Positions 38,501 through 50,300 of a stretch of DNA of 64,000 nt are shown here, in pieces. Within the stretch, counting starts at the first letter, position 1. Every line of letters begins with the position of its first letter. Below the pieces are notes generated by a model. The model was not told the DNA's origin. It searched no databases and saw only the letters and a list, made by a program, of their open reading frames with translations. Made by a program: the position numbers and the translations under genes. The DNA is from Dysidea avara (taxonomy: Eukaryota > Porifera > Demospongiae > Dictyoceratida > Dysideidae): NCBI RefSeq assembly GCF_963678975.1, contig NC_089281.1, positions 10,875,277 through 10,939,276 on the forward strand. Reading direction: 5' to 3'.

Positions 38501-40079
38501 CTTTTGTTGACTATAGAGTCCTTAACTCTGTGACTAAACCACATTACCTAGAATTAATAGATCAGCTTGGGAAGTCTAAGTACTATACTACTTTAGACCT
38601 TGCGTCAGGGTACTGGCAGATCAAGGTACATGCCAACAGCCAAGAGAAAACTGCATTTACTACCCACCAGGATTTGTTTGAATTTAGAGTGATGCCCTTT
38701 GGTGTAATGAATGCACCAGCAGTGTTTCAACAGTTAATGCAGAGGGTGTTGTCAGGATTACAGTCTGTATCAGTGTACTTGGATGATGTTATTGTGTACT
38801 CAGCCACATTAGAAGAACATGTTAGTCATTTGAGAATTGTGTTTGGACGTCTGAGAACAGCTGGTTTGAAGCTAAACCCTACAAAATGTAAGTGTTGTTT
38901 GTGATGAAGTGAAGTACTTAGGACGTTTAATCATTCCTGCTGGACTGAAACCTAGTGAACGTAATCTAATTGTGGTAAAATAATTTCCTGTCCCAACTAA
39001 TTTGAAGCACCTTAGACAGTTTTTGGGACTGACGTCACATTACTGACATTTTATACAGAACTATGCCAAGTTAGCACACCCACTTTATGCTTTGACCAGG
39101 AAAGGTGCATAATTTCGATGGACAGCTGAGTGTGAGGTTGCTATTGAAACCTTAAAGAAGTGCAAGTTACTAACTCCACCAATATTATTATACCCAGATT
39201 TTAGTAGAGATTTAGTCTTGGAAACAAATGCTGCCAGCAAGAGTGGTCTTGGTGCTGTTTTGTCACAGCACCAGCAAGACAATAAACTACACCCTGTGGC
39301 CTATGCTAGTAGATCAGTATCAACTACTGAAGCTAATTATGCTATTACTAACCTGGAGACATTAGCTGTAGTATGGGCCATTACTCACTTTAGGTAATAC
39401 CTGTATGGACATAATTTAACAGTGATAACAGATCATGCCACAGTGAAGGCAGTATTAGGAGCACCCAACTTGATTGGACAACATGCAAGATGGTGGAGTA
39501 AGGTATATGGGAGTGGCATAAGACACATAGAAATCCTACATAGACCAGGGAAGAAAAGCCACCAGTTGATGATGGAACAAGTGAGGAGGTTCAAATAGCT
39601 CACATCTTCAGTAATGACATCGCAAGCATCAGTACTTTGCTACAGGAAGATCTTAACAATGTTACTAGTTCCAGTGATAGTTTCCATGAACAACAATTTA
39701 GTGATTCTACTCTTAATCCCTACCTTTCAGATGGGATTTTACCTGATGATTCACAGCAAGACATCATTCTTACTGTTTGAGTTTGACTGCCATCACCCCC
39801 ACATTGCCAACAAGATCACCTAACGTCACTGAATTAATTGATTACCATGAGGAACTAGTGCTTAATCTATCTTCAGCTAGAGCCTTAGCAGCTAAGTCCA
39901 TTGCCAAAATACAACAAGTTCAGAGACCAGTACAATCGACACACACTAATGCCACCAAGCTCAGGGTAGGGGATTGGATACTAATACACTTTTCTTTCGT
40001 ATAATCTCCCGTATTGATCCGGATGTGACAACAGTGAAGATCTTCTTTTCAATAGACCCACCAATACAAGTACACCAGT
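35520..40079 (+). mobile_element. Decayed Ty3/gypsy retrotransposon in XDH pseudogene B
   Basis: Opposite in orientation to the host gene. In order: a coiled-coil gag N-terminus (35587-35930), gag core (36430-36910), a CX2CX4HX4C zinc knuckle (37053-37094), an aspartic protease with DTGSD (about 37240), reverse transcriptase (38330-38910) with LDLASGYWQIKV, MPFGVMNAPAVFQ and YLDD, RNase H (39190-39560) with TDHATVKA, and a small C-terminal integrase-side remnant (39790-39990). Many frameshifts and stops are present and the integrase core is missing. No LTRs found. Boundaries are set by where homology to copy A stops and resumes (inside exon 17). Confidence 0.88.
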
Positions 40080-42649
40080 CTTTGAGTGGATACAAACATT
40101 TCTATTTCTCCTTCTTTAGGAACTACCAATGATGCTTGAGTTTCCAAGTAAAAAAATGTTCCTACAAAATCAGTAATGCCATTTAATATGTAGTATACAT
40201 TACTAGATCTTGTATTGCTTACTTGTCCACCAACTCTAACTTCTCCTGACAAAACATGATCAACAGTAGTGAATGTTGCCTCTATATCACCACTACTGAG
40301 AGACTTAATTGGTTTATTATAATATGACTCAACAACAATAGCATCCTAATTATCACACAGTTATTAAGTTACATTTTAAACTTATGCACTATCTACCTCT
40401 ATGGTGATGATAGCTGGTAGATCTTTGTATGTTACTTTGACCGGTTTTACCGCACGTTGCACTGATGGATGATTTTAGCAACTGCTAATCCAATCAGTTG
40501 TCCTATACATGTCACCTGAAACAATTGTTAAGTATCTGTTACAAAGTACAAGCACTACCTTATTATCTGCAAACACTTCTTCATCTGCAACACCCACTAC
40601 TCCAGTCATGTTACTACCTCCTTCTGGGATGTCTTTAGCACAAACAAATCCTTCAACTTCAGCAGCTTCACTGATATCAATATCTAGTATTTCAGCATGG
40701 GGACGTGAGCTAATTATGATAGCAGCTTGAAGCTCATCCTTGTAACTTGGCATGTCATCAACATAAATGGCTTCTTCTGTAAGGCTGACAAGTGCATCAA
40801 TGGTCTTCCTACAACATCATCATGTGGTTGACTACCTGCAACATCCTACGAAATGATAAAGGACAACATGTAAAGGGGTGGGGTTGAGTATTATATAGAT
40901 TGCAATATTTCAGAATGTTCTAACTATCACAGCTGATTAGATATTCCTATATACCAAACCATTTCCATCTAGAATGTGCCTTGACACTCATGTAATGATA
41001 AATGTAAATACAGGAGGTCTATGACTAAAAATTGCAGACTAGCAATACTCAGTTTGCATAATGTAAATGTATAATGCTATTATATCTGGTCTAGAAACAT
41101 TCCTTCCTTCCTTAAAAACCCTAAAGTTCAACACTGTACATTATTTGCAACAAACTTCTCATGTTAAAAAATCTTTTAAAACATGGATATTTAAATGTGC
41201 TCTATTAGAGTATTTCAGAACACTTTCAACATGTCCACTCTGTAGATCCTTCCCTGAGAATGTTACTTAAATTGCTGTGCTATACTTCATGCTGTCACTT
41301 ACCCACTCACTTAAACTTATTTATTAGTGTGTTAGATTCCTGCTGGAAGCTTAGAATTCTAAATTTCAAAAGTGGGTTTCCTAATGCCATTGGAAAAACC
41401 CCTACTTATGCCCTTAAAAGTACCTGGAAACCTAGAGAAGCCTTGGTTGGTTCTTTATAGAAAGGTTTAGTAGCTGACAGTAGCTCATGAGGGATGCTAC
41501 TGATATCATTTTTCACTGTCAAATAAAACTTCAAGAAAAAAGAAGCAGTTAGGGCACATTGGAATTCTGGTCTCCCCCCTGGAGCATCTAAAGGAATTTT
41601 CATTTCTTCAATTTAACTGGAACAAGCATCATCACATAATGAATCATTCCATTCTCTATGACAAAAAGTTAAGATAAAACATGTATCACTAAGTGTGTGG
41701 TTGTGTTACCTCCCAATTAGTTTCGATTGAGTCTTACTGGCAACTTTTGTAACTGGTGCCATTCATAAACTAAACTCATTTCCTTCACTTGCCATTTTCT
41801 ATCTTCTTCATTAACTACTACTCTCATTCCAGCATTAACTATGGCAATGTCATCATCACGACGAAGTGACTGCTTGTAACCATACACAAACTCATGCTGT
41901 AACACATCACATGATAATGTTATAGTGTGTTAAGTGATGTATACCTCTTGTGTCCAGGGTATTACTAGTGACACCAATACTTCCTCATGTTTAAGAACTG
42001 TCTTGCAATAAGACACAAAAAAGCTTTCATCTATCTTTCATGAGTATTGTGGAGCTATACATGTGTACATACAAAGTATGGGAACAGCTAAATATGTATG
42101 ATAACTAACCATTTTGGATGTGATATTCAAAACAGCTCCAGAAGCTACTAGAATAGGATTTAAATCAGATATGGGACTGGCTGTGACAATGTTACCCCCT
42201 ATAACCTACACACACAACTGATCATCAACTTTATTTACACTTCACTTACAGCAACATTTCTGATCTGTGGACCAGCAAACAACCTCAACATTTCCAGGAT
42301 AGCTACAAGTGTTCTTGTTTTGTGGTGAGGTAATCGATTACACATTTCGTTTATCTTCACTTCAATATCACTAAGGGTGCAAGCAGCTCCAATCAGTAAA
42401 CCATCATCAGTTTCCTTCAATACATTCATCTCTGGTATTTGAGCAGGTGAGACCATGCAGTACAGGAAAATGAGCATTCTTAAATTTCACCTCAACACCT
42501 ATATATGCATGCAAACAAATCTAATTATTTGGCTTGTACAATTACCAATTTCTGAATTTCCAGAAATGTTTGTAAAGTGTTTGGACGAAACCATTGAACA
42601 CAATGTTTTTTGATGTACAGAGGTGGAGGTGAAGTTGAGATCTACAAAG

Positions 42650-43450
42650 AAAGCCAGCACGTCACACAATGACAGGAAGAAAGAAAACATGATTTTCACA
42701 CCTGCATAGCTCCATGATCCCTTATCCAAAGTACATCATTTTTGCATCATACATAGCTGTACCCCAGGTAGGGTAGGCCACACAGCAAATTTGATTAAAT
42801 CCGCTCCAGCCATTTGTGAGATACAAGCTGCCAAAATTTCAATTTTTTGTTCATTTTGTTTTTTGTTTGTTTTTGTTCTTAAGGGGTTTAGGGGGCCTAG
42901 ATTTAACAAAACTTGTTATAAAATGCAAACGCTTAATTTGGTTATCTCACAATTTGGTACAGATAAAGAGCATATAAAGGTGAATTCATGTACTAAGTTT
43001 GAAGTGAATCTATCCATGGTGCTATGAATGTATATTCATGTAAACAAAAATCAAACTTCTGTTATGGCTACAGGGTAAACCGCTTATGGGGAAAACTTGA
43101 AATTTGGTGTGTGCATAGGCTAGCCATTGTAACAGTGCCTTTGATGGTTAGAAAAACAAAGAATTAAAGTTAAAAGGCAAAAACCAAACAATTGTAAATA
43201 GTTGGGTCGAGATAATCTGATAGAACAGTCACTGTGGAGTAAAGTAATGCATGAAAATGTCAGAAGACTTACTAGTGGTTGAACTAGGGAGTCGGGACCT
43301 CCATACTGAACACCCAAACCCTTAACCACTGAGTCACTGCTATCACAGCTGAAAATTCTGTACTTTTATAATTTCATAGATCTAATTCTAGAACATTCTT
43401 TGTGTGTTCTATTAGAATTCCTCAAAATAATGTGCACTCTATTAGAGTAT
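42650..43450 (-). mobile_element. tRNA-derived SINE in XDH-B intron 4
   Basis: Same position and orientation as the SINE in copy A intron 4. B-box-like TGGTTGAACTAGGGA at about 43275; motif TCTGATAGAACAGTCAC at about 43217. Its inner end now abuts exon 8 because exons 5-7 are deleted. Confidence 0.7.
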
Positions 43451-43916
43451 TACAACAAAAAGTCAAATCCAATACAATTATAATACTGTCTTCATTGTGT
43501 CTGTAAATGTACATAGGTAAAAATAAACCCCAAAGCCAGCCTATAGAGTACAAAAGAAATGAAATCCACGTAAAAACAGCCAAGTTGTGAAAAAGGGTGC
43601 AGCCTTCAAAAAATGAAATCAAAGATGGTAACCAAGAAATGGCTGCATTGTGTGGATATACCTGTACAGGATGTATTTTAGTTCTGGTACTCCCAATTCC
43701 TTCCACTGTAGTAACAGCCATGCGATCAACTGAGCATAGTGGAGCCAAACATGCATTGACTGAGAAATGATTATTAATAATAACAACATAACATCTGATT
43801 TATCTCTTGTGATGTTTACTTGACAGTTTTTGTTTTATGATTGTAGTTAGAGACCATTACAGTACAGGCACCACATCCTCCTTCAGCACAACCAAGTTTT
43901 GTTCCTTTGAGTCCCA

Positions 43917-44954
43917 CTGTGTCCAAAAGCACACACACACATACATAATCTCATACAATTCACACACTTTTACAAACATACATTCTCCAGTTAGCTAGTA
44001 TATACAGTAGAAATTTCTTTTAAATATTAGTTGTGTGCGTCATGAACTCATAAGCACCATATATTACAACACTAATGGGCTTGTTGTTGGCACATATTTA
44101 TATGTCAACTGACAGTTGTTCTGTTGGTGGTAGGAAGACCAGCCAGATTTGTACTGTTGACTGCTGTTCAAGATTAGGAAACTTCAGTGATTACTAATAT
44201 CTACCATCTCACTTCAATCATAAACCCAACTATTAAACACTACTAGTCTATGATTAGACCACCACTCAAGTCAGTGCATAATCAATATTATCGAATTAGT
44301 TTTCACACTACTCTGGCTTCCTACACACAATTTTGAAGTGTCAACAACTGGTCAATTTATAAAAATTAACACACACTATTCAATAAGTTCATTATCCTCC
44401 CAGGTTTTAAGCCTTCTCACAGGTTCCTGGTGGGATATATAGCATTCACTTGATCTAGACGGCAATTGCGACCCATGCATGTACATACTGAGCTAACACT
44501 TGCCTACGCAGGTCTAAGGATGTGTAAGTCGGCAGCATACAATTATTATATATTTACTATCTAGTTGAGTACTGGAGGGTGATCTGAGCTAGTGCCACTG
44601 ATGTTTCACCACTGGGCAATTTCTTATGATCTATGACCATTGACTACACCTCGTCCTTTACCTTGCCTGATAATCTAGACCAACTATGTCAACTTTACCA
44701 GTTAGGCACTGGAACTCATAACACGAATGAGGTGATAAAAATTAATCAGGGTGTTAACAGTGACTGAGTGCTAAGAATTGTTTTAACACATCCACTTGAG
44801 GTCTACTTAACCATGTTGACACATGGTTAGTCTGAAGGTAAGTCTGAGGCATGGTTGGAGGATAAGCACTCATAGTTACGTAGGTAGCTACAGTATAATG
44901 CTTACTCGAATCACTGCTGAATAATCTGCGATAGATAGTGCCACTTGGATGTTT
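43917..44954. other. Upstream region of pseudogene B
   Basis: 43980-44390 matches XDH-A intron 2 (30100-30470). The segment corresponding to exons 1-2 is absent. 44410-44954 matches the XDH-A 5' flank (31300-31690). No gene. Confidence 0.6.
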
Positions 44955-46296
44955 CACCAATAACAATTCTTTTTGACGACAACAATAGCAGACGGATCAA
45001 TAAGGCCATCATATTGCTTGTTCCCATCACATAGCTAAAACTGATGCGGGGGGAGATGATTATTGATTATTAATTGTACACTTGGCAGCTTCATTTGCGT
45101 ATATGATTATGACTGAAAAGCCTATAGCCTAGGCATTCATTACATACATGCAGCTGCAGATACAACAAGCACAACAAACGCAACAAAAGTTAACCACACA
45201 AATGTATATCTGAAGTCATAAAATTAGTTCTCAACAGCTGATTATTTTAATCAAATATTTTCCACATTACCCCTTGTAAGATGGTTCCAGTCATTTATCA
45301 CCCTAGTACCAAAATAGTGGATAAGACATAAACAATGAGCAGAGGGCCTGAGTGAGTTTGCATGCTATACATGACTGCTCTATTAGAGTATCTCGATCTT
45401 GAAAGGTGCTAAGACTGTGTACCTTGTTGAAAAAGAATGAATGGATTCCAACCTTTTAGTTACCTCTCAGTCATTCTGTGCCTTCCTCTATCATGAAATG
45501 GGGGGGGGTATTCACGTGATCCATAATCAAATTAATATTTAAAGTTTGGTGTGGCTACCTGCGGGCAGTGACGGCAAACAAGGAATAAAATAATGTGCTA
45601 TATAACATATAACAATAATGAGAATTTCATCTGACGTCAACCAAATTAAAACAATATGATTAGTCTACATTATCATGCAGTTTGGTGTCTCACGTGATTG
45701 TTCCATTGCTAAGTAACCTGACAATACTTCTAAACAGCCACACATAAACCTCAGTTAAGCTTACTCTCAGTTAAGCTTAACTGACTGACTGAGAGGTAAC
45801 TAAATGGTTGGAATCCATTCATTCTTTTTCAACAAGGTACACAGTCTTAACACCTTTCAAGATCGAGATACTCTAATAGAGCAGTCATGTATAGCATGCA
45901 AACTCACTCAGGCCCTCTGCTCATTGTTTATGTCTTATCCACTATTTTGGTACTAGGGTGATAAATGACTGGAACCATCTTACAAGGGGTAATGTGGAAA
46001 ATATTTGATTAAAATAATCAGCTGTTGAGAACTAATTTTATGACTTCAGATATACATTTGTGTGGTTAACTTTTGTTGCGTTTGTTGTATCTGCAGCTGC
46101 ATGTATGTAAATGAATGCCTAGGCTATAGGCTTTTCAGTCATAATCATATACGCAAATGAAGCTGCCAAGTGTATAATTAATAATCAATAATCATCTCCC
46201 CCCGCATCAGTTTTAGCTATGTGATGGGAACAAGCAATATGATGGCCTTATTGATCCGTCTGCTATTGTTGTTGTCGAAAAGAATTGTTATTGGTG
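44955..46296. repeat. Long inverted duplication (arms about 0.5 kb, spacer about 0.3 kb)
   Basis: 44955-45473 and 45786-46296 are nearly identical in opposite orientation, from CACCAATAACAATT to TACCTCTCAGTCA and back. The spacer 45474-45785 and the segments outside match the XDH-A flank, so this is an inverted segmental duplication or insertion within that flank. Each arm has one CTCTATTAGAGTATCTCGAT motif. No ORF of note. Confidence 0.93.
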
Positions 46297-47375
46297 TTAA
46301 ACCTCAGTTACCTCAGTACCTCAGTTAAGCTTACTCTCACTTTGTTGACCATGACAAATATATTCCCCATGCATTGCGTGTACTATGCTCAACTCTCATA
46401 GCACTTCCCTGAGTACAAAGAAATCATGTAGTTTTCGCTAGCTGAATAACTTTTGCTGTATTTTGAATTTGTATCATCATTTCTTCTCACTTATGTACCT
46501 ATGCTGGCACTATGCAGGAAACAGCTGCAGATTCACACCCTATACTAGTAATGATTGATAAACTAGAAAAAGTACAAAGGAAAGCAGCAATTATAAGATT
46601 TGTGAGCAATAATTTTTCAATGCACTCTAGTATCACTAACGGACATTCAACACTAGTAAAGTTAGAAGGTACAACCTGAGCCTGGCAGTGACATACATAC
46701 TTCATTAATTTTGTTGAAATTGAAACAGGTAACTTTTCTCATCAGGAATAATTTGTCTACACAGAGGTCAAATAGATTCAAGCAACCATTTACAAGAGTC
46801 AACTTAAATATTCTTTTTATCCAGACACAATTACCAGAAATTGTAATCAACTGTACAACATCACAACATTATCTGCACATTTTTATGTACGTTGCACTTG
46901 CTTGCGACTTCTGTACATTACATTATTCTATCCTCAGTCTGGACCTGTCCATCTAACTCACTGTACAAATTCATAACTTTCTAAACAAATTCCAATATTA
47001 TTGGAAAAGTATTGGTAGGGCCACATGACCCATACCTTCATTTTAGAAAGCCATAAGATGAAATGGCTGCTACACGCAGCCTAACATGTGTTCCATATGT
47101 AAGCATCATTCTGTCAATAACACCTGCATGAGCTCTCCAAACAATGAGACTATAAGTATTTGGTGCATGTTATAGATGAGATGTCTTATGAAAACAATGA
47201 TTCAACTTCATAAATTTTAAATTCCAACACTACATGTATTTTCTAGGTAAGAATTTGTACATAGGATTAGTATATAGGCATAATATTATGATATATTAAG
47301 AAATATAAAAAAATCAAGCACATAGTATATATGCATATATTAAACTCTTTAGGTTAATCTATTCAAAAATGTTTA
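46297..47375. other. Flank between copies B and C with a LINE relic
   Basis: 46590-46860 reads as a degraded C-terminal part of a LINE reverse transcriptase (NRFKQPFTRVNLNILFIQ-like). 47100-47165 matches 32890-32955 in the copy A flank (CACCTGCATGAGCTCTCCAA). It ends at the stop codon of copy C. Confidence 0.55.
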
Positions 47376-50300
47376 TTATACCAAAATGTTCCACTTTGTT
47401 GTAGTCTGATCTTTCTTGCATAAATCTGTTAACTGAGCAACCACATCAATATTGCAATGGTATAGATATCTACTATATGCTACCTGTTTGGTGATGTGAT
47501 CAGAACAAGCCATTCTAGTTCGTTCACAAGTTACTGGACTATCTAGTGTGAAACACTCTGTGACTCCAGCTTGCTTTCGAGCATTTGTTATTGCATCTCG
47601 AATGGCAAAGGCAACAGATGCTCCCAAGAACAATGGTGGCTCACCAACCCCTAGATTATCATGTTTGTGTACATGGTAGGAACATATCACATCACATTTC
47701 TAACTTACTCTAGATGAGTAAATAGCTCTTTTGTTAGGAGATCCTTTCAACAGTGACACATTGAATTCCAATGGGACATCAGAAAAACATGGAATTTTGT
47801 AATTTCCAGGTCCATTAGTAAATATTTGTCCACGAGGATTTATGGCTGTTCCCTCAAGATAAATCAGTTCTTCCATTGTAAATAATCCAACCCCTTGAGT
47901 AAAGGCCCCCTCCACCTATGTATATATGTGAAATGTAACTATGTAATGTGCATAGTACTGCATACCTGTCCAATATCAATAGCAGGATTGAGACTATCCC
48001 CCACATCCATTATGATATCAGTAGAGATGATGTGATGACCTCCTGTTAACATGTCTACTTCCACCTCACTACAAGCCACACCAGATGTGAAGTAGTCATA
48101 ATATCTTCCAGTCTTTGTCTCCCAGTCATAATCAAGGTCTTGTACACTACAAAATTGTTCAAAATAACTACTGCATAGATTGCAAGAAATTTCTATCTGA
48201 GCTTTCTTAGGCCATGTGTATTTATATAATCCATGCAAAAACAGCCAAGCTGTATAAAAAGAGTGCGGCCTTCAAAAATCCTGGGTGAAAAAAGTTATGA
48301 AATCAAAGGTGGCGGCCATGAAATGGCTGCAATGATGTTGATGATAATAAATCTTATTAATAAAGACAATATTAAAATTTATTATCATCCACATCATTGT
48401 AGCCATTTCATGGCCGCCACCTTTGATTTCATAACTTTTTTCACCCAGGCTTTTTGAAGGCCGCACCCTTTTTATACAGTTTGGCTGCTTTTGCAGGGAT
48501 TTCACTTCTTTTTGTAGTTTAAATATATACCCAAAGCCAACCATAAATTGGCTTTGAAGTTTAATTTGTTTTTACACAAATCAGTGTTTTTATCTATATA
48601 CAGATGCAATGAAAATGATATGATCAAACTAGTGCTCTCTACCAATACAGAAAAATACCTACTTATCCGATACTAAAGACAATTGATAGTGAAAGCTCCC
48701 TTATCTAGACTTCTATTCTCCAGGCACCTCCACTGTCCAGGCACCCCCATTGTCCAAACAGCCCAAATTGGTCATGTGGCTTGTAGTTTATTGACCATAA
48801 TAAAGTTTGGTTTAGATGAAAGCACAAGGAGGGAGCCTAAAGGTTGCTGTGGTGGCTTATTTATTCTACTACCACTTGGTTGCTAGGTGATAATGGATTT
48901 TTACAGCCCAGGGGAGTGACCATGAATGCTCTGTAGTGACTTCCCCTCTGCCCACTAAACTGCATACCACTAACTAATAGCAATAATAACATTAAGTTAG
49001 TCATTTTCATGTTATTCTTAGACATTTCTGAGATACAGACAGTAGTATGTACCAGATTGCCCAGATAAGAGAGGTTCCACTGTATACTGATGTAATTATT
49101 TATTTATTTATTTATTTATTTATACTGAGCAGTCAGCCCTGTTGGTATGATTGATTGATTGTTGTTTATTACCTTTAAACAGTCAGACAAAGCCGCTCTT
49201 CCCTGCTAGAGGGGCACACATGCATACAACAATATAAAGTACAAACATACATAGAGATACTACAAAGACAATAAACACAGCAAACAGTTAGCAGTTAACT
49301 ACAACACATAATTATTACAAACCAAACTAAAAATTAAAGTTAAGTAAATCAGTCATTTTCCAAAAGATGCTGTAACATTCACTTATGCTCAGGAAAAAAG
49401 AGTTACAATACACAAACCAATTATCTAATTACAAGTGCAATAATGTGATTGTAAATTTAAAGTGATGCAGAATCAGAGGTTATGAGTGTCTGCTTGTTCA
49501 TGGCTATATAAAGTTGTAATACATATGTAGTGCCTGTATTTATTTGCAATAACAAAGTAAATTCCTTCCAAGTTAGGTATACTATTTTAAGATTTTGCAG
49601 CGATTGTTCTATTAGAGTATCTTGATATTCCATGCAAAACGAGATAAGTTGCAGTTGCTCAATTTTTACAAAGCAAATCCTGCATCTCTTTCAAGCTGAA
49701 ATACAATTTGCAGCCTGTTGTCACAAGCATAGCGATGATTATGATGATGATTGGCGTGAGTAGGTCTTAATAGTAGTGTACCACCCCACCACAATCTGTA
49801 CCAAAATGATCATCGGCTTTGATTCGATGGCATACTATAGAGAAGTTGTAATAGTGCAGTATTACAGAGTTTATTAATTACTTTTGTAATGCTCTAACAG
49901 AGCGCAAATTTTTTTTTAGGATTTCTGATAGAACACACATAGAATGTTCTAGACTTTCCATTGGTAAATCTACAAAATTAGACTATGGTACAGCTCATTT
50001 AGAGGGTTACTAAATCACTTAGTCACCTGACATGCTCATTTAGTCACCTACACATGTTCATTTAGTAACCCGCCCTCAGGCAATTTTGTACGTGAAAAAT
50101 AATTATAACACGAAAGGTGCACTGGAGTACTTGATAATACTGTAATACAATTCTTCTCCGTGTTCTGCGAATAATTCTGGACAAATAGTAGACTAAGCGG
50201 CGTATCTACTGTAGCTCTAGCCGTTACTCTGGTTACCGGTCGAATAATTATTTTTGTGGGCGCTGTAAGGACTTCAGGAAGAAACCGTTCTGCTGTTCTG

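Larger units (their letters stand above)
35022..43916 (-). pseudogene. Xanthine dehydrogenase-like copy B, pseudogene
   Basis: Recognisable exons, numbered as in copy A: 3 (43820-43916), 4 (43662-43770), 8 (42546-42641), 9 (42250-42498), then 10 to 17 down to about 40080, and part of 27 (about 35025-35085). Lesions seen directly: exons 1-2 not found; the exon 4 acceptor AG is AA (43771); exons 5-7 deleted next to the SINE; exon 8 is 43 nt short; exon 9 is 4 nt long; exon 12 has lost about 7 nt (VYGG... becomes VYEWHQ...); exon 13 has an in-frame stop at 41613-41615; exon 14 has lost DFI; exons 18-26 are replaced by a gypsy element; exons 28-30 absent. It is closest to copy A. Confidence 0.93.

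Noticed and set aside
48233..48544. Two opposing ORFs with nearly the same protein
   Set aside because: Mirror translation of the arms of a palindromic MITE.
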